Made by a program: the position numbers and the translations under genes | The notes under the pieces: model-generated | The model's database searches: none | Seen by the model: the letters and a program-made list of their open reading frames with translations, nothing else | What the model was told of the DNA's origin: nothing | Part shown: positions 33,544 through 42,161 of the stretch, one piece after another | How the letters are laid out: every line of letters begins with the position of its first letter | Numbering within the stretch: the first letter of the stretch is position 1 | Source: Candidatus Lachnoclostridium avicola | Lineage (GTDB): Bacteria; Bacillota; Clostridia; Lachnospirales; Lachnospiraceae | Direction of reading: 5' to 3' | Length of the DNA stretch: 64,000 bases | NCBI GenBank assembly: GCA_019114465.1 | Contig: DXFM01000007.1 | Coordinates: 1 to 64,000 of the forward strand

Positions 33544-33572
33544 TTGCTAATTTTCGCTTCAGGAAGTATAAT
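33544..33572 (+). promoter_or_regulatory. Promoter of the choline-binding paralogue pair
   Basis: TTGCTA (33544-33549) and a perfect TATAAT (33567-33572) with a 17-base spacer, about 70 bases before the ATG at 33642. The divergent region 33256-33641 otherwise holds no gene; a reading frame that extends the next gene upstream through it has no ribosome site and crosses the promoter. Confidence 0.6.
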
Positions 33573-33641
33573 GACCTCGTAGTGCAATTAAGAATTTCGA
33601 ACAAAGAATTTCAAAAAAGGAAAAAGGAGAGTGCATTCATT

Positions 33642-35330
33642 ATGAGAAAGCAGACTAAACTGGTTGCAGTATTATCTGCATCCGCCCTGTTAGCTCTTGG
33701 CGCTTCCATGACCTCCTACGCAGCAGGCTGGACCGAGGAGAATGGTACATGGGTTTATTACGACAATGATGGCTATCAGGTAACTGATGAGTGGAGAAGA
33801 TCTGGAAACTACTGGTTCTGGTTAAACAGCGACGGCGAGATGGCTACCAACGAGCTGATCGAGGACGACGGCGACTACTACTATGTAGACAGCAACGGCG
33901 CTATGGTTACCAACCGTTGGATCCAGTTAGAGAATGAAGATATGGACGATGACAATGACTCCGAGTACGTATGGTACTACTTCCAGAACAACGGTAAAGC
34001 TTATACCGCTTCTGACGGAGACAGCATCTCTTTCAAGACCATCAACGGCAAGAAGTACACCTTCGATGACGAGGGCCAGATGCTTTGGGGCTGGATCGAC
34101 AGCAACGGCGACAGAGTAACTGACGACGAAGGCTGGAAAGATGGCGTATACTACTGCGGTACCGCTGATGACGGTGCGCAGGTTACCGGATGGGCACAGC
34201 TTCACGTAGTTGATGATGAGGTTGAGACCAGATTTGACCGCACCCTGGATGAGGAGGAGCAGGATTACTGGTTCTACTTCAATACCAATGGTAAGAGAGT
34301 ACAGGCCGATACTGCTGAGGATGGCAAGTATGTTACCAAGACTATCAATGGTAACAAGTATGCGTTTGATAAGGATGGCGTAATGGCATTCGAGTGGAAC
34401 GACGAATTCGCAACCGAGGATTCCACTGATCCGACCGCTACTGTTGCTGATTGGCAGTACTACAATGATCGTACCGCTGGTAACAGAGCTAAGGGCTGGT
34501 TCTATGAGGTTCCGTCTGAGAACCTGCATGAGTCTGCGTACGATGACGGTGCTGCTCACTGGTACTATGCAAAGAACGATGGTACTCTGTACACCAACGT
34601 AATCAAGACCATCAACGGCAAGAAGTATGCATTCAACGGCTACGGCGAGATGCTGTCCGGTCTGCAGGCTATCAAGGTTGTAGACGGCAAGATCGTTTGG
34701 AATCAGAAGATCGATGAGGAGTCTGAGATTGATCAGTACATCGATGTAAATGCTTCCAGATATGATTCTGTTGCTGATCATGACTATGATGTTTACTACT
34801 TTGGCGATAGCAGCGACGGCTCTATGAAGCTGAATACTCAGAACATCGACATCGATGGAGAGGTTTATAACTTCTACTTCGTAAAGAACGGTGAGAACAA
34901 AGGTAAAGGCTTCGGTACTGCAACTGTAAATGATGAGTACACCATTAACAACAAGGTTGCGGCTTCCGAGGGCGTTGTAGCAACTTCCTTTGTTTACGAT
35001 GATAAGGCTGTTTATGTAAATGGTCTGAAAGTTACTGCTGACAGCGATCTGAGATATCAGGCTGTTGATATTACCACTGGTAAGACCTATACCAGAAGCG
35101 AAGTTGCTGCTGAGATTGAGGGCGTAAATCCGAATCATCTGGTTCTGATCAACGCATCTGGTTCTATCATGAAGAACAAATCCAGCGTTAAGGATGGCGA
35201 TGATTACTACTACAGCACCAACAAGTATGGTGTAATCACTGCTATCGGCTCCGAGAAGGAAGGCCTTGATAAGGACGACGAGGAGTTCGCAAAGTACAAC
35301 AGATACGATAACCTCGATTTTGACTGCTAA
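33642..35330 (+). CDS. Secreted choline-binding repeat protein, paralogue 1
   Basis: 562 residues: signal peptide (KLVAVLSASALLALGASMTSYA) then degenerate choline-binding repeats throughout (WVYYDNDGYQVTDEW, YYYVDSNGAMVTNRW, KYTFDDEGQMLWGW). Longer acidic insertions separate them. There is no enzymatic domain. The ATG at 33642 follows AAAAAGGAGAG; codon choice is strongly biased (GGC, AAG, GAG), suggesting high expression, as for an abundant surface protein. The next gene is a paralogue in the same order of repeats. Confidence 0.88.
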   Translation: MRKQTKLVAVLSASALLALGASMTSYAAGWTEENGTWVYYDNDGYQVTDEWRRSGNYWFWLNSDGEMATNELIEDDGDYYYVDSNGAMVTNRWIQLENEDMDDDNDSEYVWYYFQNNGKAYTASDGDSISFKTINGKKYTFDDEGQMLWGWIDSNGDRVTDDEGWKDGVYYCGTADDGAQVTGWAQLHVVDDEVETRFDRTLDEEEQDYWFYFNTNGKRVQADTAEDGKYVTKTINGNKYAFDKDGVMAFEWNDEFATEDSTDPTATVADWQYYNDRTAGNRAKGWFYEVPSENLHESAYDDGAAHWYYAKNDGTLYTNVIKTINGKKYAFNGYGEMLSGLQAIKVVDGKIVWNQKIDEESEIDQYIDVNASRYDSVADHDYDVYYFGDSSDGSMKLNTQNIDIDGEVYNFYFVKNGENKGKGFGTATVNDEYTINNKVAASEGVVATSFVYDDKAVYVNGLKVTADSDLRYQAVDITTGKTYTRSEVAAEIEGVNPNHLVLINASGSIMKNKSSVKDGDDYYYSTNKYGVITAIGSEKEGLDKDDEEFAKYNRYDNLDFDC

Positions 35331-35370
35331 TTAATTTAACAGCCAATTGAAAAGAAATTCTAATTGCCGG

Positions 35371-35404
35371 ACGGGCGGGGGGATTCTCCCCCGCCCGTTT
35401 TTAT
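35371..35404 (+). terminator. Strong terminator between the two paralogues
   Basis: ACGGGCGGGGG pairs with TCCCCCGCCCGT around a 5-base loop, followed by TTTTT. With the second paralogue starting 17 bases later and no separate promoter seen, it probably reduces rather than abolishes downstream expression. Confidence 0.88.
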
Positions 35405-35420
35405 GAAAGGAGAGATAAAT

Positions 35421-37061
35421 GTGAGAAATTACGGCAAGCTGCTGACCGGCTGTCTAACCGTAAGCGGTCTCTGCATGGCAATGGCATTTTCAGCCTTTGC
35501 AGATGAAACAGATGAAGTACAAACCGGCTGGGTGGAGACGGATGACGGTTGGATGTATTACGATGAAGACGGTTATGAAGTCACCAACGAGTGGAAGAAG
35601 AGCGGCGACAACTGGTTCTACTTGGGAGATGATGGTTATATTGTTTACGAACAGCTGATCGAAGATGATGGCTATATCTATTATGCCAATGAGGATGGAG
35701 CCATGGTGAAAAATCAGTGGGTTCAGATGGCGAATGATGAGAACGAAGAATATGGCGATGAGAACGCGGCCGTAGATGTATGGTACTATTTCCAGAATAA
35801 CGGACGGGCTTATGTGGCTGGTGATAACCGTACTTCTTTTAAGACCATCAATGGCCAGAAATATGCCTTTGATGAGGATGGGAAGATGCTTTGGGGCTGG
35901 GTCAATGACAACTCCGAGCTTTGCAATTCCGGCACAGAATGGCATGACGCAGTATATTACTGCGGCGCTGAGAATGATGGAGCCAGAAAGAGCGGATGGT
36001 ATCTGATCGATGTGGAAGAGGATCGGGAAGATCTGGAAAAGAATAAAGATGACGATACGGTGATGTACTACTATTTCTATTTCACGGAAAATGGAAAGAG
36101 AGTGCAGAATACTACCAAGACCATCAATGGCCTGAAATATTCCTTTGACGAGTACGGTGCTATGGATTATGAGTGGACTCTGGCGACAGATTCCGTGGCC
36201 AGTCTTTCCACAGCGACGGCTTCCGTATACCAGTTCTTTAACTATGAAGATTACGGAAACCGGGTAAGCGGATGGTTCTATACGGTTCCGGGTGAGAACC
36301 TGCATAAGAAGGATCACGATGATGAGATTGAGCACTGGTATTACGCCAATGGCAGCGGAGAACTGACCTTCAGCCAGATTAAGAGCATCAATGGTAAGAA
36401 GTATGCCTTTAATGAATATGGCGAAATGCTCTATGGACTGCAGGCGCTGAGGCTGGATCCCAGTGATCCTACGGTTATCGAGGCAAATTATCTGATTGAT
36501 GATGAGGATGAGTGGAACGCTTTTGTGGACAGGAAAACTGATTTCTCCGGCGATGACGGCGATTTCAACTTTGATGGAACGTTCCTCTACTACTTTGGTG
36601 AAGAGGAAGACGGGGCTATGAAGCTGGGCAAAGTAAAGCTGGAGTTTACAGGAGATGTTTATAATTATTACTTTGTCAAGACTGGCGAGTACAAAGGTGC
36701 AGGCTTCGGATCCTGGACAGGTATGGATTTGAATGCAGAGAGTACATATAGCGTAGATGATGATGGAAATCGTACCTTTATTGATGACGGAAAATACATC
36801 TATCTGGGTGGCCGCCGTATGACTGCAGATGAAGATCTGAAGTACGAAGCGTACAGTGCATATGGCGAGGAGGCTGACAGCAGCGATGATGTGACAGATG
36901 GAAGCTTCTATCTGATCAATGAGGCTGGAAGCATCCAGAAGAAGCGCCACAATTTGAAAGACCGGGATGGCAATTACTACTGCACCAATGATAAGGGTGT
37001 GATCACATACTATGGTTCTGAGAAATGTGAGAATCATGATGACAATGTGAAGCACAACTAA
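35421..37061 (+). CDS. Secreted choline-binding repeat protein, paralogue 2
   Basis: 546 residues from a GTG with AAAGGAGAG upstream. It has a signal peptide (LLTGCLTVSGLCMAMAFSAFA), then the same arrangement of degenerate choline-binding repeats as the preceding protein: GWMYYDEDGYEVTNEW, IYYANEDGAMVKNQW, KYAFDEDGKMLWGW. The shared order of insertions shows tandem duplication. Codon bias is weaker than in the first copy. No catalytic residues are seen. Predicted cell-surface, phosphocholine-bound. Confidence 0.88.
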   Translation: MRNYGKLLTGCLTVSGLCMAMAFSAFADETDEVQTGWVETDDGWMYYDEDGYEVTNEWKKSGDNWFYLGDDGYIVYEQLIEDDGYIYYANEDGAMVKNQWVQMANDENEEYGDENAAVDVWYYFQNNGRAYVAGDNRTSFKTINGQKYAFDEDGKMLWGWVNDNSELCNSGTEWHDAVYYCGAENDGARKSGWYLIDVEEDREDLEKNKDDDTVMYYYFYFTENGKRVQNTTKTINGLKYSFDEYGAMDYEWTLATDSVASLSTATASVYQFFNYEDYGNRVSGWFYTVPGENLHKKDHDDEIEHWYYANGSGELTFSQIKSINGKKYAFNEYGEMLYGLQALRLDPSDPTVIEANYLIDDEDEWNAFVDRKTDFSGDDGDFNFDGTFLYYFGEEEDGAMKLGKVKLEFTGDVYNYYFVKTGEYKGAGFGSWTGMDLNAESTYSVDDDGNRTFIDDGKYIYLGGRRMTADEDLKYEAYSAYGEEADSSDDVTDGSFYLINEAGSIQKKRHNLKDRDGNYYCTNDKGVITYYGSEKCENHDDNVKHN

Positions 37062-37080
37062 TCAACCGGAGCTTTGACGG

Positions 37081-37132
37081 CAGCCGGGTATGGAGTGATC
37101 GGGAAGATCGCTTCATATCCGGCTGTTTTTTT
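37081..37132 (+). terminator. Terminator after the choline-binding paralogues
   Basis: CAGCCGGGTATGGAGTGATC pairs with GATCGCTTCATATCCGGCTG with few mismatches, followed by seven T. Confidence 0.9.
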
Positions 37133-37164
37133 GACTTTTTAGCAGAAGTTGGGTGTACATACGT

Positions 37165-37422
37165 CTATTCGGCTTTCGGTGAATAATTGTGACGCTGGGT
37201 TTTGTACTGATTAAGATACTGCCTGGCTTCCTCGGGAGTCAGGTGAAATTTTTCCTCAAGGTTTTGAAGAATTTTCTGTTCTGGAAGGTGGAGGTCACGG
37301 TAGACGCTGATAACGCCCCGGATTTCGCCCAACTGCATTCCTCTTCGCATTCCTTTTCGCATCCCCCTCTTCATCCCCTTCCGAATCCCTTTCCTCTCAA
37401 TTCCTTCACTAAGATTACACAT
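37165..37422 (-). CDS. Stand-alone copy of the Rpn C-terminal domain (possible antitoxin-like protein)
   Basis: 85 residues nearly identical to the C-terminus of the Rpn protein encoded just upstream on the same strand: MCNLSEGIERKGIRKG, a basic RKGMKRGMRKGMRRGM array, then LPEQKILQNLEEKFHLTPEEARQYLNQYK. It has its own AGGAGG eight bases before the ATG. It arose by a tandem duplication of about 235 bp and has more GM(R/K) units than the parent. Rpn C-terminal fragments made from internal starts inhibit the full-length nuclease in E. coli, so this could be a separate inhibitor gene. Confidence 0.6.
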   Translation of the reverse strand: MCNLSEGIERKGIRKGMKRGMRKGMRRGMQLGEIRGVISVYRDLHLPEQKILQNLEEKFHLTPEEARQYLNQYKTQRHNYSPKAE

Positions 37423-37707
37423 AAGCGATACCTCCTATTACGAATGATCAGCCCAATTTTTAGCGTTTTCAGGTATATGATTACCGCGTAGGGACTTTGT
37501 ACTGATTAAGATACTGCCTGGCCTCCTCAGGAGTCAGGTGAAATTTTTCCTCAAGGTTTTGAAGAATTTTCTGTTCTGGAAGATGGAAATCATGGTAGAC
37601 GCTGATAGCGCCCTGTATCTTCCCTAATCGTCTTCCTCTCCGCATCCCCTTCCGAATCCCTTTCCTCTCAATTCTTTCACTGAGATTACACATAAGCGAT
37701 ACCTCCT
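37201..37707 (-). repeat. Tandem duplication of the rpn 3' end
   Basis: Copy A (37201-37435) and copy B (37496-37707) are near-identical, both starting at TTTGTACTGATTAAGATACT on the plus strand and ending at CGATACCTCC. Copy A is longer by extra units encoding R-K-G-M. The 60 bases between them are unrelated. Confidence 0.8.
37481..37693 (-). CDS. Internal short form of the Rpn protein
   Basis: Inside the rpn frame the codons for KKEVSLM read AAAAAGGAGGTATCGCTTATG, a full consensus ribosome site eight bases from an in-frame ATG at 37693. Translation there gives a 70-residue C-terminal fragment. This gene-within-gene arrangement is known for E. coli Rpn proteins, where the short form blocks the long one. 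The site is conserved in the duplicated copy, which supports use. Confidence 0.55.
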   Translation of the reverse strand: MCNLSERIERKGIRKGMRRGRRLGKIQGAISVYHDFHLPEQKILQNLEEKFHLTPEEARQYLNQYKVPTR

Positions 37708-38410
37708 TTTTTAACTGTGATGTTATTTCAATGGAAAATTCCGATGACAATATATGGTATTTTTCTTCCGGCGGTATGTTTTCGGCGAGAAGGACGTTTA
37801 GCAGCTTCAGCACGTCGGGAGTTTGGCGGCTGAAGGGCCGCCCCAGACAGATTATGACGGCAGTCATAAGATTATAGTTTCGGGGATATTCCTGGGCCAT
37901 TCCCACCAGATTCTCTTCGGCAATGCAGTAGCGGGTGATGGAATTCCGTCTCTTTTTGGGTGGATTCGTGCAGATCCAGATACTGTAGACCTTTTTAATA
38001 TTTTCGTAGTGGGAGCGGACGAATTCTCTTCCGTACTGGGAAGAAATCATTCGGCCGCAGTAGTAGATTCCTCTCTTGATCAGAGGATAGCCGGGATAGA
38101 AATCGTTCTGCGCCTCCACGTTGATGATAAACTGCGCCGGACGGCCGGAGATGGGGACAGACGCTTTGAAGCGAATATCGTAAGCCACCCGCCCTTCTGC
38201 GGGAGTCACATCTTCACCGGCGATTCCCCAGATCAGCGGAGACGATTCCTGCTGAAATATGGGAGGATGGACCGGCACAGCGGAGATCTGAAGATGATTG
38301 TCGATGTATTTCCAGGCAATTTCTTCTATCGTATAGTTCCGGAATTCTTCCAGGCAGTGTTTCAGGATCCAGGCCAGTATAACTTTCTCTGAGAGGAGAC
38401 GCCGGCACAC
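37481..38410 (-). CDS. Rpn-type PD-(D/E)XK nuclease (putative transposase family)
   Basis: 309 residues from GTG 38410. The Rpn nuclease core is recognisable: VAYDIRFKASV and IINVEAQNDFYPGYPLIKRGIYYCGRMIS give the D ... E-x-Q catalytic pattern. A C-terminal basic, helical tail follows. The frame stays open 22 codons upstream to ATC-ATT at 38476-38471, which follow a strong AAGGAGGG; an ATG there may have mutated, so the true product could be longer or poorly made. Rpn proteins are DNases implicated in recombination and phage defence. An internal start at 37693 could give a short form. Confidence 0.8.
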   Translation of the reverse strand: MCRRLLSEKVILAWILKHCLEEFRNYTIEEIAWKYIDNHLQISAVPVHPPIFQQESSPLIWGIAGEDVTPAEGRVAYDIRFKASVPISGRPAQFIINVEAQNDFYPGYPLIKRGIYYCGRMISSQYGREFVRSHYENIKKVYSIWICTNPPKKRRNSITRYCIAEENLVGMAQEYPRNYNLMTAVIICLGRPFSRQTPDVLKLLNVLLAENIPPEEKYHILSSEFSIEITSQLKKEVSLMCNLSERIERKGIRKGMRRGRRLGKIQGAISVYHDFHLPEQKILQNLEEKFHLTPEEARQYLNQYKVPTR

Positions 38411-38654
38411 AGCGTCGTAGAGGACCTTGTGATCACTGTTTTGTGAAATTCGGGAAATTTTTGAGTTTGAAATGATGAAATCCCTCCTTATCGTTTGCGG
38501 ATGGCCGGGATTCGGACAGAAAATGTGAATGGAACATATAGAAATGAGACTTTTCAGGGGTCTGTAAGAGGTGGTTAAATACAGTATAGCAGAAAATATA
38601 ATGTCTGCAAACAGATATTATCAGAAAATGGATGATGTATTGTGAGAATAAATT

Positions 38655-38680
38655 CAGGCGGAGAAATACTTCTCCGCCTG
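38655..38680 (-). terminator. Hairpin after the MBL hydrolase gene
   Basis: CAGGCGGAGAA pairs perfectly with TTCTCCGCCTG around a 4-base loop; on the minus strand AATTTATT follows. Between 38477 and 38650 I see only upstream sequence of the Rpn gene. Confidence 0.6.
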
Positions 38681-38701
38681 AGTTATGGGTAATCCGCCCG
38701 A

Positions 38702-39952
38702 TTATTCCAGTTCTTTTGCGCAGGCCAGGTAGTAGTGGCGGGCGTTGGCGCTGGTGACGGTTTTGGCTATGGAAGTCAGACCCTCTTTTTTCAGCTCTTT
38801 TACGTCGTGGCCGTCTTTTTCCAGCAGCTCACACAGCTCCAGACCCATCTGATAGTTTCCGGCGCGGTACAGCTCCCGAATGCGGGCTTTGACGGCGGAA
38901 GCGTCGCCGATGAGTCCCAGGATTTCCCGGCTGAATTCTGATTCAGGAACGGGATCCAAGTGGACGGGGTTGCCGTCAAACCAGCCTACATAGCCGGCGT
39001 AGATACCTTTTACTGTCCAGCTGATGGTGCCGTAAAATTCCTGGAGATAGGGGAGATCCCGGTATTTTTCGGGAAGTTTTACGTGTTCCACCGTCTCCAG
39101 CATGTCCATTCCCTGGTTCATGCAGTCCAGTGTCTGGAAGAGAATGGACTGGATGGCATCCCGGAAGTTCCCCAGGGTAGTCTGGATCTCTTCTTCACCG
39201 CAGACGGGAAGGGTGTGGCCGGGAAGCAGGATTTTCGGGCGGTAGGACATAATGGCGGTGAGAGAATCGATCCAGGCGGCGATGTCTCTGTACTGGCTGC
39301 CACGAATGGCGTAGAGGTTGGGCCAGCAGGCGTAGTAATTGTCTCCGCAGCAGAGGATCTCTTCCTCGGGAAGCCAGACAAAGAGCTGATCGTCGGTCTC
39401 GCCCACGGCGGAAACCAGTTTTAAGCGGACGCCGTCGATGACCAGCTCTTCCTCGTCCTTGGTGAAATATGTGGTGGGCGGGAGAAAATTGTAAACGCCG
39501 TCGCCCACCGCATGGCCCTCCCGGATTCCGATGCCCTGGGTGATGCACTCCTCGTCGGTGAGGCCGTAGCCGAACTGGCGGGCGGTGCGCTTATTCAGGA
39601 TATCGTTTAAGCGGTCGTAGTATTTCAGAACCGGTTTTCTGGGAGAGCTCATAATAATCTCCTCCACCGTATCCCGAAAAGCTCCGGAACCGCCTCTGTG
39701 ATCGGGATGTCCGTGGGTGTAAATAATGGTTTTTACCGGCTTGCCGGTCTGCTCAGCCAGAAGTTTTTTCAGCCGTTCTGCTCGTTTGTCAGAATCCAGG
39801 CAGTCGATGAGGATCAGGGAGGTGTCTCCCTCGATGGCAATGGAGTTGCTGTGTCCCAGGCCGATAATGCAGCGGACCCGGCTGCCGGCCTGGAAAATAC
39901 GGTATGGATATGCAGTTTCTGCGTGATGTCTCAGACGTTCTTCACCTGTCAT
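38702..39952 (-). CDS. MBL-fold hydrolase, alkyl-sulfatase-like
   Basis: 416 residues. The zinc motif THGHPDHRGG gives the HxHxDH signature near residues 80-88; further ligands fit ETDDQLFVW, CCGDNYY and LPGHTLPV. The region after residue 260 resembles the dimerisation domain of SdsA/BDS1-type alkylsulfatases (LPYLQEFYGTISWTVKGIYAGYVGWFDGNP). The protein is shorter than full alkylsulfatases (about 640) because the SCP2-like C-terminal domain is missing. No signal peptide, so cytoplasmic. Substrate unknown. It is transcribed alone. Confidence 0.85.
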   Translation of the reverse strand: MTGEERLRHHAETAYPYRIFQAGSRVRCIIGLGHSNSIAIEGDTSLILIDCLDSDKRAERLKKLLAEQTGKPVKTIIYTHGHPDHRGGSGAFRDTVEEIIMSSPRKPVLKYYDRLNDILNKRTARQFGYGLTDEECITQGIGIREGHAVGDGVYNFLPPTTYFTKDEEELVIDGVRLKLVSAVGETDDQLFVWLPEEEILCCGDNYYACWPNLYAIRGSQYRDIAAWIDSLTAIMSYRPKILLPGHTLPVCGEEEIQTTLGNFRDAIQSILFQTLDCMNQGMDMLETVEHVKLPEKYRDLPYLQEFYGTISWTVKGIYAGYVGWFDGNPVHLDPVPESEFSREILGLIGDASAVKARIRELYRAGNYQMGLELCELLEKDGHDVKELKKEGLTSIAKTVTSANARHYYLACAKELE

Positions 39953-40091
39953 GGCGTACCTCCTGTGATTTGCTTTTATAAACTGTGCGCCGCCGGAAGG
40001 AAACGTCCTGCGGCGGCAAATGGAACTGCTTTTATTTTATTGAAAAAAGCGGAGGCTGTAAAGTAGTTACTAAAAGGTGACTGTGGAGGTG

Positions 40092-42056
40092 TCAGAAAAC
40101 GGCTGCGAACAGGTGAAACAGCATGTTTGCCGTGATGCACAGAATGACTCCTGCGGCTGTGGGGAGGATTATGGCAGCGGCGGTCCATTTCAGGCTTCCG
40201 GTCTCCTTGTGAATGGTCAGGCAGGTAGTGGAGCAGGGCCAGTGAAACAGACAGAAGATCATCAGGCATATGGGGGTGGCTGCCGTCCACCCGTGGGCAG
40301 AGAGCAGGGCAGACAGGGCGGACAGTTCTTCCATCTGCACCAGACTGCCGGTCTGCAGATAGGCCATGAGTATAATGGGAAGGACGATCTCGTTGGCGGG
40401 AAATCCCAGGATAAACGCCGCCAGAATGACGCCGTCCAGCCCCATAAGGCGGCCCAGAGGATCCAGAAAGCCGGTGAAAATTTCCAGCAGGCTGGGGGAT
40501 CCGGGACCTGCGGCGCAGAACCATCCGGCAGCCGGCCCGGCAAAAGAGATGTTTGCCAGGATCCAGATGATGAGCCCGGCGGGGGCGGCCACTGCGGCGG
40601 CCCGGCCCAGGACAAACAGGGTCCGGTCCAGCACGGAACGCACCAGAATTTTGCCGATCTGAGGGCGGCGGTAGGGCGGCAGCTCCAGGGTGAAGGCGGA
40701 GGGGATTCCCCGCAGCAGGGTGTGGGACAAAAGCCAGGAGACCGCCAGAGTCATGAGAACTCCGGCGACCAGGGCCCCGGTGAGCATGAGGGCGGCGGCC
40801 AGGGAGGAGCTAACAGCGGTCAGGGAGGAACCGGCTGCCAGGCCGGAATCAGCGGCCAGGGAGGATTCGGAGGCAGCCAGGCAGGAGTCAGCCCCGGAAA
40901 ATGTACTTCTGGCCAGGAGAAAAAACAGGGAGATCATGGTAAACAGGGTGGGCAGGCGGCCGTTGCAGGGGACAAAAGCGTTGGTGAGAATGGCCAGCAG
41001 CCGCTCTCTGGGGGAGTCAATGATCCGGCAGCCGATGACGCCGGCGGCGTTGCAGCCCAGACCCATGGCCATGGTCAGACACTGTTTTCCGCAGGCTCTG
41101 CATTTTTGAAATGCCCGATCCATATTGAAGGCGGCCCGGGGCAGGTATCCCAGATCTTCCAGCAGGGTAAAAAGAGGAAAGAAAATGGCCATGGGCGGGA
41201 GCATGACGGATACGACCCAGGCGAGAACCCGGTAAACTCCGTATACCAGGCAGTTCACTGACGCGGGAGAGGCGCCCAGGAAAGTGAGAAGGGCAGCCAG
41301 CTTTTCTTCCCCGGCAAACAGCAGGTTCCAGAGCAGGGCGGATGGGTAGTTGGCCCCCGCCATGGAGATCCAGAAGATGCCCAGAAGGAGGAGAAGCATA
41401 ATGAGGATGCCAGTGACGGGGCCGGTGGTGAGCCGGTCTAAAAATTCTTCCTGTTTTCGGAAGCTGCGCTCAGGGTAAGTTACGGCTTCCCCCGCCAGCT
41501 GCTTCGGAGAAAAATCCAGGCAGTCGTAGGAAAAACGCTCTCCGTCTGTGCTGCGGATGGCCTGTTTCAGCGCGTTTAAGTCTTTGCGGGAGCGGGCGCA
41601 GATGGGAATTACCGGGATCTGCAGCACATCCTGAAGCAGGGAGATGTCGATGTCAATGCCTTTCCGTCTGGCTTCATCCCACAGATTGACGCAGAGAATC
41701 ACCGGCATTCCCGTATCTTTCACGTGGTCCAGACTGAGGATCTGTTTTAACAGATACAGTCCTCTCTCCAGGCAGGTGGCGTCACAGATCACAATGGTGG
41801 TCTGGGCCAGGCCGGAGCAGAGAAAATCCCTGGCGATCTCTTCTTCGCCGGACTGGACGTCCAGGGAATAGATGCCGGGCAGGTCCACGATGAGGTAGCT
41901 TTCTCCCTCGGTTTCCAGGATGCCGGCAGCCGCGGTGACGGTGACGCCCGCCCAGTTGCCGGTGTGCTGCCTTAAACCGGTCAGTCCGTTAAAAATAGTG
42001 CTTTTTCCCACGTTGGGATTTCCCGCGAGGGCGACGACCTTCCGTTTTTCGTCCAT
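40092..42056 (-). CDS. feoB: FeoB ferrous iron transporter
   Basis: 654 residues. The N-terminal G domain has G1 GNPNVGKST (12-20), the switch region with T-G-N-W-A-G-V-T-V and G3 DLPGIYSL (58-65). Then comes a membrane part with two Gate domains (the CNAAGVIGCRII segment and a repeat) and the FeoB core. It imports Fe2+ driven or gated by GTP. It is shorter than the E. coli protein (773) but within the clostridial range. A low-complexity Ala/Ser insert (AASESSLAADSGLAAGSSL) lies near residues 385-410 in a loop. The usual partner FeoA is 1 kb upstream, separated by an oppositely oriented gene. Confidence 0.95.
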   Translation of the reverse strand: MDEKRKVVALAGNPNVGKSTIFNGLTGLRQHTGNWAGVTVTAAAGILETEGESYLIVDLPGIYSLDVQSGEEEIARDFLCSGLAQTTIVICDATCLERGLYLLKQILSLDHVKDTGMPVILCVNLWDEARRKGIDIDISLLQDVLQIPVIPICARSRKDLNALKQAIRSTDGERFSYDCLDFSPKQLAGEAVTYPERSFRKQEEFLDRLTTGPVTGILIMLLLLLGIFWISMAGANYPSALLWNLLFAGEEKLAALLTFLGASPASVNCLVYGVYRVLAWVVSVMLPPMAIFFPLFTLLEDLGYLPRAAFNMDRAFQKCRACGKQCLTMAMGLGCNAAGVIGCRIIDSPRERLLAILTNAFVPCNGRLPTLFTMISLFFLLARSTFSGADSCLAASESSLAADSGLAAGSSLTAVSSSLAAALMLTGALVAGVLMTLAVSWLLSHTLLRGIPSAFTLELPPYRRPQIGKILVRSVLDRTLFVLGRAAAVAAPAGLIIWILANISFAGPAAGWFCAAGPGSPSLLEIFTGFLDPLGRLMGLDGVILAAFILGFPANEIVLPIILMAYLQTGSLVQMEELSALSALLSAHGWTAATPICLMIFCLFHWPCSTTCLTIHKETGSLKWTAAAIILPTAAGVILCITANMLFHLFAAVF

Positions 42057-42161
42057 GGGATCACTCCAGATGTTTTATCGCCTTACCGTTTAGATATGCG
42101 CGGGACAAATCTGCTGTGTGCCTCATATATTAAAATGAATAAAAAAACAGGGGATTTGCAT

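Noticed and set aside
33438-33641. Upstream extension of the first choline-binding paralogue
   Set aside because: The frame is open but has no ribosome site and runs through the promoter; the signal peptide begins at 33642.
33927-35138. 403-codon antisense frame opposite the first choline-binding paralogue
   Set aside because: It mirrors the repetitive acidic coding sequence and biased codon use; it has no ribosome site, and the sense frame has a signal peptide and family repeats.
35490-37055. 521-codon antisense frame opposite the second choline-binding paralogue
   Set aside because: Same cause: repeat-driven absence of stops on the other strand. It has no recognisable domain.
40077-41261. 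Gly/Gln-rich plus-strand frame opposite feoB
   Set aside because: Low-complexity translation of GC-rich antisense to a conserved transporter; no ribosome site.
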